Assembly (NCBI RefSeq): GCF_004217615.1
Contig: NZ_SHLD01000001.1
Coordinates: 2,914,001-2,978,000 of the forward strand
Length of the DNA stretch: 64,000 bases
From: Micromonospora kangleipakensis
Lineage (GTDB): Bacteria > Actinomycetota > Actinomycetes > Mycobacteriales > Micromonosporaceae
Direction of reading: 5' to 3'
Shown here: in pieces, positions 8,128 to 17,287 of the stretch
How the letters are laid out: every line of letters starts with the position of its first letter
How positions within the stretch are numbered: the stretch's first letter is position 1
Notes under the pieces: generated by a model
Database searches by the model: none
What the model saw: the letters and a program-made list of their open reading frames with translations, nothing else
Told to the model about the DNA's origin: nothing
Position numbers and translations under genes: made by a program

Positions 8128-9612
8128 TCAGTGACAGGCGGGCAGCTGCCGGCCGGCGCTGAGGACGGTGCCGTCGGGACGGACGATCGCCACCCGGGCC
8201 CCACCTGTCCTCAGCCATTGGTGTAGCTCGCTGCCGGGTTCCGCAGTGATGAGAACTGCTCCACGCCGTTCGATGTCGGCTCGTTGGGTGGGGGACGGCT
8301 CGTGAGATGTGACGATCGCGAATCGGCCGGCGGCCACGTCGTCGAATCGGCGATCGCCGTCGACGGTGGCGTTCGGGCACAGTCGGCCCGCGAGGGTGCG
8401 GCGCAGGCGTGGCCGTTTCACCAGGTCGGACCGGTGCAGCGGGGGTGTCTGGCTGTCGGTGGCCAGGTCCGTGAGGCCGGGCACGAGGTGCAGCCGCGGC
8501 GCCACCGCCCGGCGGATGAGGTTGCCCACCTCGCCGCCGGCCGTCATCGCGGTGCCGATGAACTTCGCCAGCTTGATCATGGCGCGGGCGTGGTGCCTGC
8601 GTTCGATCTCGTAGGTGTCGAGCACGGTCTCGGGCAGGGTCCCGTCGAGCACGCCGGCGAGTTTCCAGGCGAGGTTCATCCCGTCGCGCAGCCCGGCACA
8701 CATGCCCTGACCGATGAACGGTGGGGTGAGGTGGGCGGCGTCGCCGAGCAGGAACAACCGGCGGTCGCGCCAGCGGTCGGCGACCTGCGCGCGGAAGGTG
8801 TACTCCGCCGCACGGATGATCTCCAGCTCCCCGACGGGGATGTTCCCGGTCCACCGCGCGATCAACGGATGCAGCTGGGCCATGTCGCGGAAGTCGTCCG
8901 CGGTTTCACCCGGCGTCAGCTGGAACTCCCACCGGTAGCGGGTCTTCCCGATCCGCATGTACGTGCCGGCGCGGGCCGGGTCGGAGAGCTGGTGCACCCC
9001 TTCCCACTGGCCGAGGTCGGCCTCGGTGACCACATCGATGACGAGCCAGCGTTGCGTGAACCCGAGGTCGTGCATGGTGGCGCCGATCGAGGCCCTGGTC
9101 AGGCTGTTGGCGCCGTCGCAACCGAGGACGTACGCCGCACGGACGACATCGTGCTCGCCCGTGGCCGTGTCGGTAACGTCGATCCGTACGCCGCCGGCGT
9201 CCTGGGTCAGCGCGGTGACCTCGGTGTTGCCGCGAAGGGTGACGGTGTCGTACTGCTTGAGATTCTGGCGGAGGATCGCCTCCAGTTCCGGCTGGTCGAA
9301 CATGCTCCCCTGGGGGTAGCCGTGCCGGCCCTCCGCCGTGTCGCGTTGGAACTCGGCGAGCACCCGCATGTTTCGGTCGAGGAGACGCAGACCCCGGTGG
9401 GGCCTGGAGATGGCGGCGAACTCGTCCCGCAGCCCGAGGCGCGCCAGGATGCGGTGGACCTCGTCGTCGAGGGCGACGGCCCGGGGCTGGGGATAGACCG
9501 ACCCCCACTGCTCGAGGATCAGGCACTCGACGCCGTACTGGGCGAGCAGCGTCGCGGCGGTGAGCCCGGTGGGGCCCGCGCCGACGATCACGACCGGAAC
9601 CACTGTCATCAT
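8128..9612 (-). CDS. FAD-dependent aromatic monooxygenase (PheA/MhpA-like)
   Basis: A 494-residue flavoprotein of the class A hydroxylase family, which ortho-hydroxylates phenolic rings with NAD(P)H and O2. It shows the N-terminal Rossmann motif VGAGPTGLTAATLLAQYG, the middle motif VLGCDGANS and the second FAD motif LFLLGDAAHLTPPFIGQG. The size fits 3-(3-hydroxyphenyl)propionate hydroxylase-like enzymes. Start 9612 or the adjacent ATG at 9609 overlaps the DoxX stop, so it is the last gene of a translationally coupled operon. It would supply catechol for the extradiol dioxygenase at the operon head. The substrate cannot be read from sequence. Confidence 0.88.
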   Translation of the reverse strand: MMTVVPVVIVGAGPTGLTAATLLAQYGVECLILEQWGSVYPQPRAVALDDEVHRILARLGLRDEFAAISRPHRGLRLLDRNMRVLAEFQRDTAEGRHGYPQGSMFDQPELEAILRQNLKQYDTVTLRGNTEVTALTQDAGGVRIDVTDTATGEHDVVRAAYVLGCDGANSLTRASIGATMHDLGFTQRWLVIDVVTEADLGQWEGVHQLSDPARAGTYMRIGKTRYRWEFQLTPGETADDFRDMAQLHPLIARWTGNIPVGELEIIRAAEYTFRAQVADRWRDRRLFLLGDAAHLTPPFIGQGMCAGLRDGMNLAWKLAGVLDGTLPETVLDTYEIERRHHARAMIKLAKFIGTAMTAGGEVGNLIRRAVAPRLHLVPGLTDLATDSQTPPLHRSDLVKRPRLRRTLAGRLCPNATVDGDRRFDDVAAGRFAIVTSHEPSPTQRADIERRGAVLITAEPGSELHQWLRTGGARVAIVRPDGTVLSAGRQLPACH

Positions 9613-9959
9613 GCCGCCAGCTGAAGAACGAGGTAGGTGGCGACCAGGAGCCCGCAGACGAGCGCCGGGGCGTACTTGCGCGGGCCGTCTCCCTTGCGCA
9701 GGTGTACGACGACGGCTCCGCCGAGCAGGAGCAGCAGCCCGGCCGCGGCGAGGACGCCGATCAGCGGCTGGAACAGGCCGACGAGCAGTCCAATCGCTCC
9801 GGCGACCTCGAGCAGGCCGATGCGGCGATAGGCGGCGACGGAGAAACCAGCCTCCGCGGCCAGCTCCCGCATCGGTTGCAAGGCCAGGATCTTGGCGGTG
9901 CCCAGGGCGAGGAAGACCAGCGCGAGCAGCACCGCGAGGATGGCCGCAGCGAGCGTCAT
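9609..9959 (-). CDS. DoxX family membrane protein
   Basis: A small 116-residue protein with four hydrophobic helices: LAAAILAVLLALVFLALG, then a segment with MRELAAEAGFSVAAYRRIG, then VAGAIGLLVGLF and a final pair ending LVLQLAA. This is the DoxX/DUF4870-like fold found in quinone-linked oxidoreductases. Its ATG overlaps the ligase stop by 4 nt and its own stop overlaps the monooxygenase start, so it is expressed as part of the catabolic operon. A role in electron supply or membrane redox is inferred only from the family and position. Confidence 0.8.
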   Translation of the reverse strand: MTLAAAILAVLLALVFLALGTAKILALQPMRELAAEAGFSVAAYRRIGLLEVAGAIGLLVGLFQPLIGVLAAAGLLLLLGGAVVVHLRKGDGPRKYAPALVCGLLVATYLVLQLAA

Positions 9960-11833
9960 GACATAACCACCAATCGCCATTCGATGGCATACCGGCCCAG
10001 GATCGCCTTGACGGCCTCCTCCTGGGCAGAGGGATGAATTTTCACAGTGGCCACGATGGAGCTGCCCTCGATCGCAACCGCGACGTCCAGTACCCCGGCG
10101 GTCTGGTCGAGCGCGGCACGGAGTTCCTCGCGGGCGGCGTCCGTCCGCAGGGCGAGCTTGTAGAGCTTGCCCACGGCGGTGACGGGCAGTTCGTCGAGGA
10201 TCGTCACGGTCTTGGGCGCGGCGGTGCGGTCGGGCACCCGGTCGCTCGCCCAGTCGCGCAGGTCGTCCTCCGTCACGATGGCGCCGGGCGCGAGGGTGAC
10301 GTAGGCGACGGGTACCTCGCCGGCGTGGACGTCGGGGCGCCCGACCGCGCTGGCCGCGGTGACCTGCGGGTGGGACAGCAGCGTGTCCTCGATGATCGCG
10401 GGGTCGATGTTGTGCCCGCCGCGGATGATGAGGTCCTTGGCCCGGCCGGCGAGGTAGACGAAGCCGTCCTCGTCGAGGCGCGCGAGGTCGCCGGTGTCCA
10501 GCCAGCCGTCGACCACCTTGCCAAGGCCGTCCAGGACGTGGCCGTTCTCGTCCCGGTCGATGACGTAGCCGGGGAAGACCGTCGGGCCGCTGATGGCCAG
10601 CACGCCCGTCTCGCCGACGGGTCGGTCTTCCCACGTGCCGTCCGCGGCGACGACCCGCACCTGCTGGTAGGGCAGGCGCTGCCCGACCGAGCCCGGCCGC
10701 GACGCGTCGGGGAAGCTGCGCGCGCTCGCACAGGTCGCCTCGGTCAGCCCGTAGCCCTCGACCAGGGTTATCCCGGTGTGGGCCTGGAAGTTGTCCCGGA
10801 CCGCGGCGGGCAGCGGCGAGGCCCCCACCATCGGAAACCGCAGGCTGCTGATGTCGGCGTCGATCGGGACCTGCGCCAGTACGGCGTACACGGTGGGCAC
10901 CGCGCTCATGGCGGCGATCCGGTAGTGCTCGACGATCTTCCAGAACGCGCCGAAGAGCGCGGGGTCGCGGTAGCCGAGCGGACCGGCCCACACCACAGCC
11001 TGCCCCTTGAACAGCGGCGCGAGCAGGGTGACCACGAGTGCGTTGACGTGGAACAGCGGGAGGCCCGCAAAGACCACGGTCTCCTCATCGAACAGGGAGG
11101 CCAGCATCCACGCGTCGGCAACCTCGTTGGCGTGCGTATGCGCGGCCAGCTTCGGCGCGCCGGTCGTGCCGCCGGTGTGGAACATCGCGGCCAGGTCGGA
11201 GGGCCGGGGCAGGGCACCGTCGAAGGTGGCCGGATTCATGGGCGCCGCGAGCTCGCCGAGGTAGCCGACGCGTACGCCGTCGATGGCCGGCAGCTGCTGG
11301 GGCGCGTCCGCCGCCCCGGTGGGCCGGAGCACGAGGATCGCGTCGAGCAGGCCGCCGCGGGCGAGCGCCTGCGCGGTGTCCCACGTGTCCGGCGCGAGCT
11401 CGGGTCCGGCCGTGACCAGCACGCGGGCACCGGAGCGCCGGAGGAGTTCGGCGAGGTGCTGCCGCGACAGTCCGCCGCCCAGGGGCGCCGCGATCCCGGC
11501 GAGCTGTGCGGCCAGCGTCGCGGTGATCAGCTCAGCGCAGTTGGGCGACATCAGGGCGACCGCGTCACCCCGCCGCACCCCGAGGTCGTGGAACAGGTTC
11601 GCGTACCGGTGGACGTCGGCCAGGAGTTCGGCGAAGGTGCGGCCCAGCGGCTCCCGCCAGCGGGCGGCGTCCGGCAGGACGGTGAGCGCCGTGCGGTCCG
11701 GCCAGCGCGTCGCCGCCCGCGACAGCAGCGCGTACGTCGATTCGGGCAGGCCACGAGCCGCGAGCGGCACGGCCTCGATCGCGGCGAGGTCGGCGGGCCT
11801 GGCGTAGTCCGGCCACAGCAGGGGTCCGGTCAT
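9956..11833 (-). CDS. AMP-forming acyl-CoA synthetase
   Basis: A 625-residue ANL-superfamily ligase that activates a carboxylic acid through an acyl-AMP to the CoA thioester. The P-loop is MFHTGGTTGAPKLA near residue 216, a known variant of YTSGTTGxPKG. Later motifs are VEGYGLTEAT, WLDTGDLARLDEDGF, GRAKDLIIRGGHNIDP and the C-terminal lysine region PVTAVGKLYK. The start at 11833 overlaps the FAH gene stop by 4 nt. An extra ~50 residues follow the ligase C-terminal domain and include VAVAIEGSSIVATVKI. In this operon it probably activates an aromatic or ring-cleavage acid; this is inference. Confidence 0.87.
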   Translation of the reverse strand: MTGPLLWPDYARPADLAAIEAVPLAARGLPESTYALLSRAATRWPDRTALTVLPDAARWREPLGRTFAELLADVHRYANLFHDLGVRRGDAVALMSPNCAELITATLAAQLAGIAAPLGGGLSRQHLAELLRRSGARVLVTAGPELAPDTWDTAQALARGGLLDAILVLRPTGAADAPQQLPAIDGVRVGYLGELAAPMNPATFDGALPRPSDLAAMFHTGGTTGAPKLAAHTHANEVADAWMLASLFDEETVVFAGLPLFHVNALVVTLLAPLFKGQAVVWAGPLGYRDPALFGAFWKIVEHYRIAAMSAVPTVYAVLAQVPIDADISSLRFPMVGASPLPAAVRDNFQAHTGITLVEGYGLTEATCASARSFPDASRPGSVGQRLPYQQVRVVAADGTWEDRPVGETGVLAISGPTVFPGYVIDRDENGHVLDGLGKVVDGWLDTGDLARLDEDGFVYLAGRAKDLIIRGGHNIDPAIIEDTLLSHPQVTAASAVGRPDVHAGEVPVAYVTLAPGAIVTEDDLRDWASDRVPDRTAAPKTVTILDELPVTAVGKLYKLALRTDAAREELRAALDQTAGVLDVAVAIEGSSIVATVKIHPSAQEEAVKAILGRYAIEWRLVVMS

Positions 11834-12768
11834 TGGGCGTACCTCACGACCGTGCGCTGCCGGCCCAGGTCGATCGCGCCGTCGTCGGTGGCGACGGTGG
11901 CCTCGACGACGTCGCCGTCCTTCAGGTACTTGGGGTTCTGAACCTGGCCCTTGAAGAACATCTTCCACTTCACCGCGGGCGGCAGCAGCGAGACGAGGAA
12001 CATGACCGCCTTCGGCGGTGCGCTCAGGGCCGTCCCGACGGGCGTGCCCGTCAGCAGCAGGTCGCCGGGGTCGACCCGCTGGAAGCGGGTCAGCGCCTGC
12101 AGCGCCTGGGCCGGGCGGTAGATCATGTCGGCGACGGTCATGTCCTGCCGGAGCTCGCCGTTGACCCACAGCTTCAGCCGGAGGTCGATGAACCGCTTGA
12201 GTTCTTCGGCGTCGAGCAGCACCAGCGCGGGGCCGACCGGGGTGAAGGTCGGGTAGGACTTGCCCTCGTAGAACTGGGTCTTGGGCAGCTGCACGTCGCG
12301 TGCCGAGATGTCGTTGGTGACCACCAGGCCCGCGACGTAGTCGGCGAGGTTGTCGTCGGTGACGGTCGTGCCGACCGGCATCTCGCGGCCGAAGACCAGG
12401 CCGATCTCCACCTCGTAGTCGAGCAGACGCACGTGGGCGGGGCGGACCACGTCGGCGAACGGCCCACTGATCGAGCCCGAGGTCTTGCGGAAGAAGGTCA
12501 AGGGGACGGTAGCGGGATCTCCGCCGCTGTCCTTGACGTGCGAGGCGAAGTTCGTCATCTGGGCGACGACGCGGCAGGGCGCCGTCACCGGGGAGACCAG
12601 CGCAAGGTCGTCCACCGGAACGGTGTCGCTGCTCGTCGCGGCCGCGAGGATCGCCGGCCGGTCGGCCAGCAGCTCGCTGGTGGTGGTGGCGCTGGTGTGC
12701 ACCTTGGCGGCACCGGTGGGGGTGAGCACCCACCAGGCGTCGGCGGTGCGCAGGACGGAGGTGCTCAT
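11830..12768 (-). CDS. Fumarylacetoacetate hydrolase family protein
   Basis: A 312-residue soluble metal-dependent enzyme of the FAH superfamily, which includes C-C hydrolases, hydratases and decarboxylases of meta-cleavage pathways. It contains the metal-binding region DYEVEIGLVFGREMP, in which the two Glu of the E-x-E pattern are ligands. It also has VVTNDISARDVQ with the conserved Asp, and later LLTGTPVGTA. The ATG at 12768 is chosen because it overlaps the dioxygenase stop by 4 nt; the longer open frame upstream is low-complexity. It most likely acts on the ring-cleavage product, either as hydrolase or as oxalocrotonate-type decarboxylase/isomerase. Confidence 0.88.
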   Translation of the reverse strand: MSTSVLRTADAWWVLTPTGAAKVHTSATTTSELLADRPAILAAATSSDTVPVDDLALVSPVTAPCRVVAQMTNFASHVKDSGGDPATVPLTFFRKTSGSISGPFADVVRPAHVRLLDYEVEIGLVFGREMPVGTTVTDDNLADYVAGLVVTNDISARDVQLPKTQFYEGKSYPTFTPVGPALVLLDAEELKRFIDLRLKLWVNGELRQDMTVADMIYRPAQALQALTRFQRVDPGDLLLTGTPVGTALSAPPKAVMFLVSLLPPAVKWKMFFKGQVQNPKYLKDGDVVEATVATDDGAIDLGRQRTVVRYAQ

Positions 12769-13898
12769 GAGGTGAACGCTTTCATCAGGCCGCGGAGGCG
12801 GTGGAGGTCGAATTCGTTGTCCTCGCGCAGCGCGCCGATGACTGCGCGCAGCTCGCGAAGCGATTCCCGGCCGGGTCTCATGCCGAGAAAATCCTTGGTG
12901 GCGGGCGGACCCCACTGGGCGAGCCCGGAGGCGCTCATCGGTGCCCAGCCCGGCTCGAGCGTGCAGTCGAACAGGTCGCCATCGGTGAAGTGCTCGACCA
13001 GGAAGTCGTCCGGGTCGCGCCAGTAGTCGAAGATCTGGCTGCCCTGGATGTGCCGGCCGATCCCCCAGGACCGCTGGTAGCCCTGCCCGAGCAGGTACTC
13101 CCCGCCGGCGGCCAGCGAGTCGAGGTCGGGGACCTGGTACGCCGAGTGCACGTACCGGTTGGCCGGGCCGAGCGTCATCGCGAGCGTGTGATGGTCGCTG
13201 GGCGTGCTGCCACGGTCGCAGCGGATGAAGCTCATGGTCGGGCCGCGCTCGCGCTGTCCCTGGTGGTAAAGGAAGTCGCTGACGATCAGGCCCAGGTGCT
13301 CGAGATACCAGTTGAGCGTTTCCAGGTATCGGGTCGTCTGCAGCACGACGTGACCGAGGCGCTGCACCTTGGCCGGCTCCCGCGGCGGCCGCTGGGTGGC
13401 GTTCACCCGCGCCACGTCGGGCCCGACGTTGAAGGTCAGTGGCGCCTGCGTGGGCAGCGCGGGGAGTTCGTGCGTGTCCGCGACCACGCGGACCCGCACC
13501 CCGCTGGGGTCGACCAGGTCCATCGTCACCCCGCCCAGGCTCTCCGGCAGGCTGGCCATGGTCCGCCCGGTCGCATCCGCCAGCCGCAGCACGTCGTTCG
13601 GCTCGGCCGCCCTGAACGCGGGGCCGACGAACCGGGACCGGGGGCCCCGGCGGATGAGCACGCAGGGGGTACCGGGGTCGGTGCCCCGCAGGTGCAGCTC
13701 GTCCTGCGTACGCAGCGACGTCGTGAACCCGAAGGCCCGGGCGAAGACCTCGGCCCCCTCCAGATCGGGCTTCTGGAACTCCAGCCAGGCCAGGTCGTGC
13801 ACCTTGACGATCGGATTGCGCGCGCGCCCGGGGTGCTCGCCCGGCAACGCACCCTGCTCGCTGTGCAGGCCGGTGTGTGGGTCGTGCCGGTCGATCAT
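12765..13898 (-). CDS. Type I extradiol (catechol 2,3-) dioxygenase, VOC family
   Basis: A 377-residue two-domain vicinal oxygen chelate protein that would open a catechol ring next to the hydroxyls using Fe(II) and O2. The C-terminal catalytic domain carries the 2-His-1-Glu set: His in RLGHVVLQT, His in SDHHTLAM and Glu in DDFLVEHFTDG. The start at 13898 has GGAAAGGAG six nt upstream, which decides against the longer frame from 13934. It is the first gene of a five-gene operon and faces the TetR gene across a region with two palindromes. The preferred substrate is unknown. Confidence 0.9.
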   Translation of the reverse strand: MIDRHDPHTGLHSEQGALPGEHPGRARNPIVKVHDLAWLEFQKPDLEGAEVFARAFGFTTSLRTQDELHLRGTDPGTPCVLIRRGPRSRFVGPAFRAAEPNDVLRLADATGRTMASLPESLGGVTMDLVDPSGVRVRVVADTHELPALPTQAPLTFNVGPDVARVNATQRPPREPAKVQRLGHVVLQTTRYLETLNWYLEHLGLIVSDFLYHQGQRERGPTMSFIRCDRGSTPSDHHTLAMTLGPANRYVHSAYQVPDLDSLAAGGEYLLGQGYQRSWGIGRHIQGSQIFDYWRDPDDFLVEHFTDGDLFDCTLEPGWAPMSASGLAQWGPPATKDFLGMRPGRESLRELRAVIGALREDNEFDLHRLRGLMKAFTS

Positions 13899-13917
13899 GT
13901 CACGCTCCTTTCCAGGT

Positions 13918-13979
13918 GATGACGAAATCGTCACTTACGAGAGTAGCGTCAGTCAAGACCGGCTGACGATTCCGTCATC
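13918..13979. promoter_or_regulatory. Two 14-bp TetR-type operator candidates in the divergent promoter
   Basis: TGACGAAATCGTCA at 13920-13933 and TGACGATTCCGTCA at 13964-13977 are near-identical dyads (TGACGA..TCGTCA and TGACG....CGTCA) set 44 bp centre to centre. They lie between the dioxygenase operon and the TetR gene at 14041. Their position and symmetry suit autoregulation and repression of the operon by that TetR protein. The binding is inferred. Confidence 0.65.
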
Positions 13980-14040
13980 TCTGAAGCCCGTCAGGGTTAA
14001 AGTGGGCGCAGACCGACCTGGGAGAGGTGAACAAGTAGGC

Positions 14041-14688
14041 ATGGCGCAACAGGCCAGGCACGCCCCGAACCGCCTGGAACGGCGGAAGGCGCACACCCGA
14101 TCGGCGCTCGTTCGCGCGGCCCAGACCTTCATCGCGGCTGGCAAGCAGAACGTCCCGATCCTCGAGCTCACCCAGGCCGCGGACGTGGGGATGGGGTCGT
14201 TCTACAACCACTTCGACAGCAGAGAGCAGCTCTACCAGGCCGCGGTGGAGGACGCCCTTGAGCGTTACGGCACCCTGCTCGACGAGCTGACCGTGGGCCT
14301 GGACGACCCGGCCCACGTCTTCGCGCAGAGCTTCCGGCTGACCGGACGCCTCCACCGCCGGAGTCCCGAGCTGAGCAAGGTGCTGCTCAGCAACGGCCTG
14401 GCCCTGGCTGGTTCCGACAAGGGGCTCGCGCCGCGAGCCCGGCGCGACATCGAAGACGGCGTCCGTGCCGGGCGGTTCGGCGTACGCGACCCCGAGTTGG
14501 CGATGGTGATTGTTGCCGGCGCCGCGCTGGTTCTCGGGCAACTGCTGCACGACCACCCCGAGCGCGACGACGCCGCAGCCACCGACCGGGTCACCGAGGA
14601 CCTGCTGCGCACGCTCGGTCTACCGCCCGACGAGGCCCACGAGATCTGCCAACGCCCGCTGCCCGACCTCGACGGCCTTCGCCCGTAG
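14041..14688 (+). CDS. TetR family transcriptional regulator
   Basis: A 215-residue regulator. Residues ~15-60 give the helix-turn-helix, including LELTQAADVGMGSFYNHFDSR, followed by a helical ligand domain. It is divergent from the five-gene aromatic operon, and two matching palindromes lie between them, so it probably represses that operon until an aromatic effector binds. GGAGAGG at 14021-14027 lies 13 nt before the ATG, which is long. An upstream GTG at 14027 meets a stop after three codons, so 14041 is the workable start. The 3' end is convergent with FUSC copy 2, 38 nt away. Confidence 0.87.
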   Translation: MAQQARHAPNRLERRKAHTRSALVRAAQTFIAAGKQNVPILELTQAADVGMGSFYNHFDSREQLYQAAVEDALERYGTLLDELTVGLDDPAHVFAQSFRLTGRLHRRSPELSKVLLSNGLALAGSDKGLAPRARRDIEDGVRAGRFGVRDPELAMVIVAGAALVLGQLLHDHPERDDAAATDRVTEDLLRTLGLPPDEAHEICQRPLPDLDGLRP

Positions 14689-14726
14689 ACCGATGTCCAT
14701 CCGCCCGAGCGGGCCGCCGGCCGATC

Positions 14727-15875
14727 CTAGGCAGTGACCGCCTCGCGCACCATCCGGTTGGCCGTCTCCGGCTCGTACCCGGTCGCGCGGAGCAGGTCAC
14801 TCGCCATGGTGCGCAGCTGGATCACGATGGCATCCGAGAAGGGTTTGGTGCCCTTGTGGGCCGCTTGGCCGGCCAGGCGCGCCGCGTCCATCACCGCGTT
14901 GCGGGTCTGGTCGAACGGCCCGCCCGCCCGCCCCTCCTGCCTCAGCAAATGGATCGCCTCGGCGAACCTGTCCACGGCGCCGGGGAGTTCCTCCGGCACC
15001 GGCTCGTCGTGCTGCAGTGTGGTGGCGGCCCAGCGAGCAAGCGCCCGGCAGTGGACACTCACCCGATCGATATGCTGGATGCCGCGCCGGTAGTGCTCGA
15101 CATCGATTCGACGTCGCCAGCGCGCCGGCGCAATGGTCGTTACCTCCTCGGCGCCATCCAGGGCCTCGTGCATCCGGGCGAGGTCGGGTTCCATTCCGCT
15201 CAGCTGGTCCAGCGCCCGCATCGCGCGGTCCGGGTCATGCCGGGCGAGTGCTTGTGCAACCTCTCGAAGCTGCGTGTGGAGGGTCGAGGCGACCGGTGCG
15301 GTGGCGCGGTCGAGAATGCGCATCGGGTTGATCGGTAGCAGCAACGCCACTACCGCCAGCCCGATGACGCCGCCCACTCCCGCGTCGACGAGCCGCGCCC
15401 ATTCGAGGCCCTGCTGCACATGGGAGAACGTGGCGATCAGCACAGCGGTACTGCCGACCTGAGCGACCAGCGCACCGCTGCGCCCGGTCATCAACAGGGC
15501 GACGGCGATGGCCAGCATCACCACCAGGCCGATCTGCCAGGGCCCGAACCCGAGGAATTGGATGAGAAGATCACTGACGAGCAGGCCCAGCCCGACGCCG
15601 AGCATCAGCTCGGCGGTACGTAAGGCGCGCTGCCCGAGGGCGCCGATGATCGTGCCGACGGCCGCGCTGGGCGCGAAGATCGGTGCGGGGCGACCCAGGA
15701 TGTCGTGCGCCAGCCCCCAGGACAACGTCGCGGCAAGCCCACATTGAGCTGCGACGAACAGGATGATCGGGAACAGGCGCAGCCTCAGCCGGCCTGCCTC
15801 ACCACCGCGACGCCGGGCCTTCGCCGTCACGTCCTTGGCATGCTCGGCAGCGACGTCTCCCCGGTCCGCAGCCAT
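14727..15875 (-). CDS. FUSC family / aromatic acid exporter-like membrane protein (copy 2)
   Basis: A 382-residue protein. A charged N-terminus (MAADRGDVAAEHAKDV) leads into about six membrane helices, including AAQCGLAATLSWGLAHDIL and TAELMLGVGLGLLVSDLLI, and a C-terminal helical cytoplasmic domain. This is the half-size FUSC/ArAE architecture, a family that includes exporters of aromatic carboxylic acids. A 7-bp-arm hairpin abuts the ATG (15876-15893). It is downstream of LtrA copy 2 on the same strand and similar throughout to copy 3. Export of aromatic acids from the adjacent pathways is a reasonable but unproved role. Confidence 0.83.
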   Translation of the reverse strand: MAADRGDVAAEHAKDVTAKARRRGGEAGRLRLRLFPIILFVAAQCGLAATLSWGLAHDILGRPAPIFAPSAAVGTIIGALGQRALRTAELMLGVGLGLLVSDLLIQFLGFGPWQIGLVVMLAIAVALLMTGRSGALVAQVGSTAVLIATFSHVQQGLEWARLVDAGVGGVIGLAVVALLLPINPMRILDRATAPVASTLHTQLREVAQALARHDPDRAMRALDQLSGMEPDLARMHEALDGAEEVTTIAPARWRRRIDVEHYRRGIQHIDRVSVHCRALARWAATTLQHDEPVPEELPGAVDRFAEAIHLLRQEGRAGGPFDQTRNAVMDAARLAGQAAHKGTKPFSDAIVIQLRTMASDLLRATGYEPETANRMVREAVTA

Positions 15876-15893
15876 GGCGGGGGTTACCCCGCC
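15876..15893 (-). promoter_or_regulatory. Hairpin directly abutting the FUSC copy 2 start codon
   Basis: GGCGGGG (15876-15882) and CCCCGCC (15887-15893) form a perfect 7-bp stem with a GTTA loop directly before the minus-strand ATG. The same element is conserved before FUSC copy 3 (18557-18574), while flanking DNA is less conserved. It could mask the ribosome binding region or be an operator. The rest of the 15894-16103 spacer shows no gene. Confidence 0.5.
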
Positions 15894-16103
15894 CGGCCCT
15901 TACAAACCCGGCGATCCGTTCTCCTCCCTGTCGAGCTTCCTGTCGAGGCGATTCGGTTGCCCCCGCTCCCATGGCTACCCGCTCGGCGAAGCCGCGCAGC
16001 TTATGGGCGGTGCGACCCCGCTCAGACCACCCACGATGCCGGCCGCGAGCCGTTGCGGCAGCAGGACACCTGACCGCCGGATCGTCTGCCCGCTGGCGAT
16101 CGT

Positions 16104-17287
16104 TCAACCGGGCGGGGACGGCTGCTCGGATGGGAATCTTCGGGTACGGACCGCGTCGGCTACGGCGACGCCGGCCAGGATGAGGGCGGCGGTGGTGGCT
16201 ACCGCCAGCAGCGGCACCGGCCGCATTGCTGGGGTGAGGGCGACCAGGGCGAGTGCGCCGATCACGCGGGGGCGGGAAACGCGGCCGGACACCGCGTACT
16301 CGAAGATGGCTCGTCCGGCGAGGAACAGGGCGGGTCCGCCGAGGATGACGGCGGTCCAGGCCGGGTCCGGGTGTCCGAGCGGGTGGGTGATGACGAGTTC
16401 GTCGCCGACGGCGATGGTGACGATGCCGGCGATCATGATCACGTGGGCGTAGACCGTCAGGACACCAACGCGGAGTCGGTTGGGGGCCGCTGTGATGGCG
16501 CCGGCTATCAGTGCTCCGGCGCGGTGGATGTAGATGCGCCACAGCAATGCCGTGGTGGCGAACGCGAGGAGGGTCGCGGCGCTGCGGGCAGCGCCGAACG
16601 CGCCGTTTGCGAATGCCAGTCCGGTCACCAGGATCGGCTCGCCGAGGGCGATGATGAAGAACTGCCGGAACCGCTCGGCCACGTGTTCTTGGAGACCACG
16701 ACCTCGAATCGGCGCTCGCCGCTACGGCCCAGCCGCGGCGTGGGGAAGCCGAGTGCGATCCCCACGAACTCCACGGCCGCCGCCGTCATCCACAGCGCTC
16801 CCCGCACCCAGCCGGGCAGGAAAGCCCCCGCGATCCAGAGCACCGCGCTCATGCCGACCCAGAACAGTAGCCGCACCGCGTTGCGCTGCCCCTCGTGGCC
16901 CCGCAACAGAAGGATCGCGACAGCGAAGATACCAAGCCGGACGACGACGTACACACCTGCGAAGACCAGGCCCCGCCGGCCGAACGCCTCGGGCGTCGCA
17001 GCCGCCAGCACGAGCGTGCCGAACATGATCCACATGACCACCAGCTGGATCAGCGGATGTTGCGGGTCGAACGTGTCCGTAAACCTCGTCGCAGCGATCC
17101 AGACAAACAACACGGCGAACAGCAACACCAGTGTCTGGAACGCGCCAGTCCAGCTCGGATGCTTCAGCAGCTCCTGCGAGAGCCGGAAGAACGCCAGGAC
17201 GAACACCAGGTCCAAGAACAGTTCCAGGAATCCCGCCCGCCCCTGCCCGGGCCTTCGCAGCAGCTTGCTCGCCCTGCCCGTCGTCAT
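16104..17287 (-). pseudogene. LtrA family membrane protein (copy 2), frameshifted
   Basis: The N-terminal half (17287 down to about 16690) starts MTTGRASKLLRRP and carries FLELFLDLVFVLAFF. The C-terminal half continues in another frame from AERFRQFFIIALGEPILVTG to the end at 16104. Compared with copy 3, one C is missing in the TTCTTGGAG stretch at about 16688-16696, where copy 3 has TTCTTCGGAG. A single-base deletion therefore splits an otherwise complete 394-residue LtrA gene. A sequencing error is the alternative to a real pseudogene. All other features match copies 1 and 3. Confidence 0.85.

Noticed and set aside
10034..11941. 635-codon open frame on the plus strand
   Set aside because: It is antisense to the acyl-CoA ligase and reads as low-complexity Gly/Arg/Val/Asp-rich sequence with no family resemblance; a GC-driven shadow.
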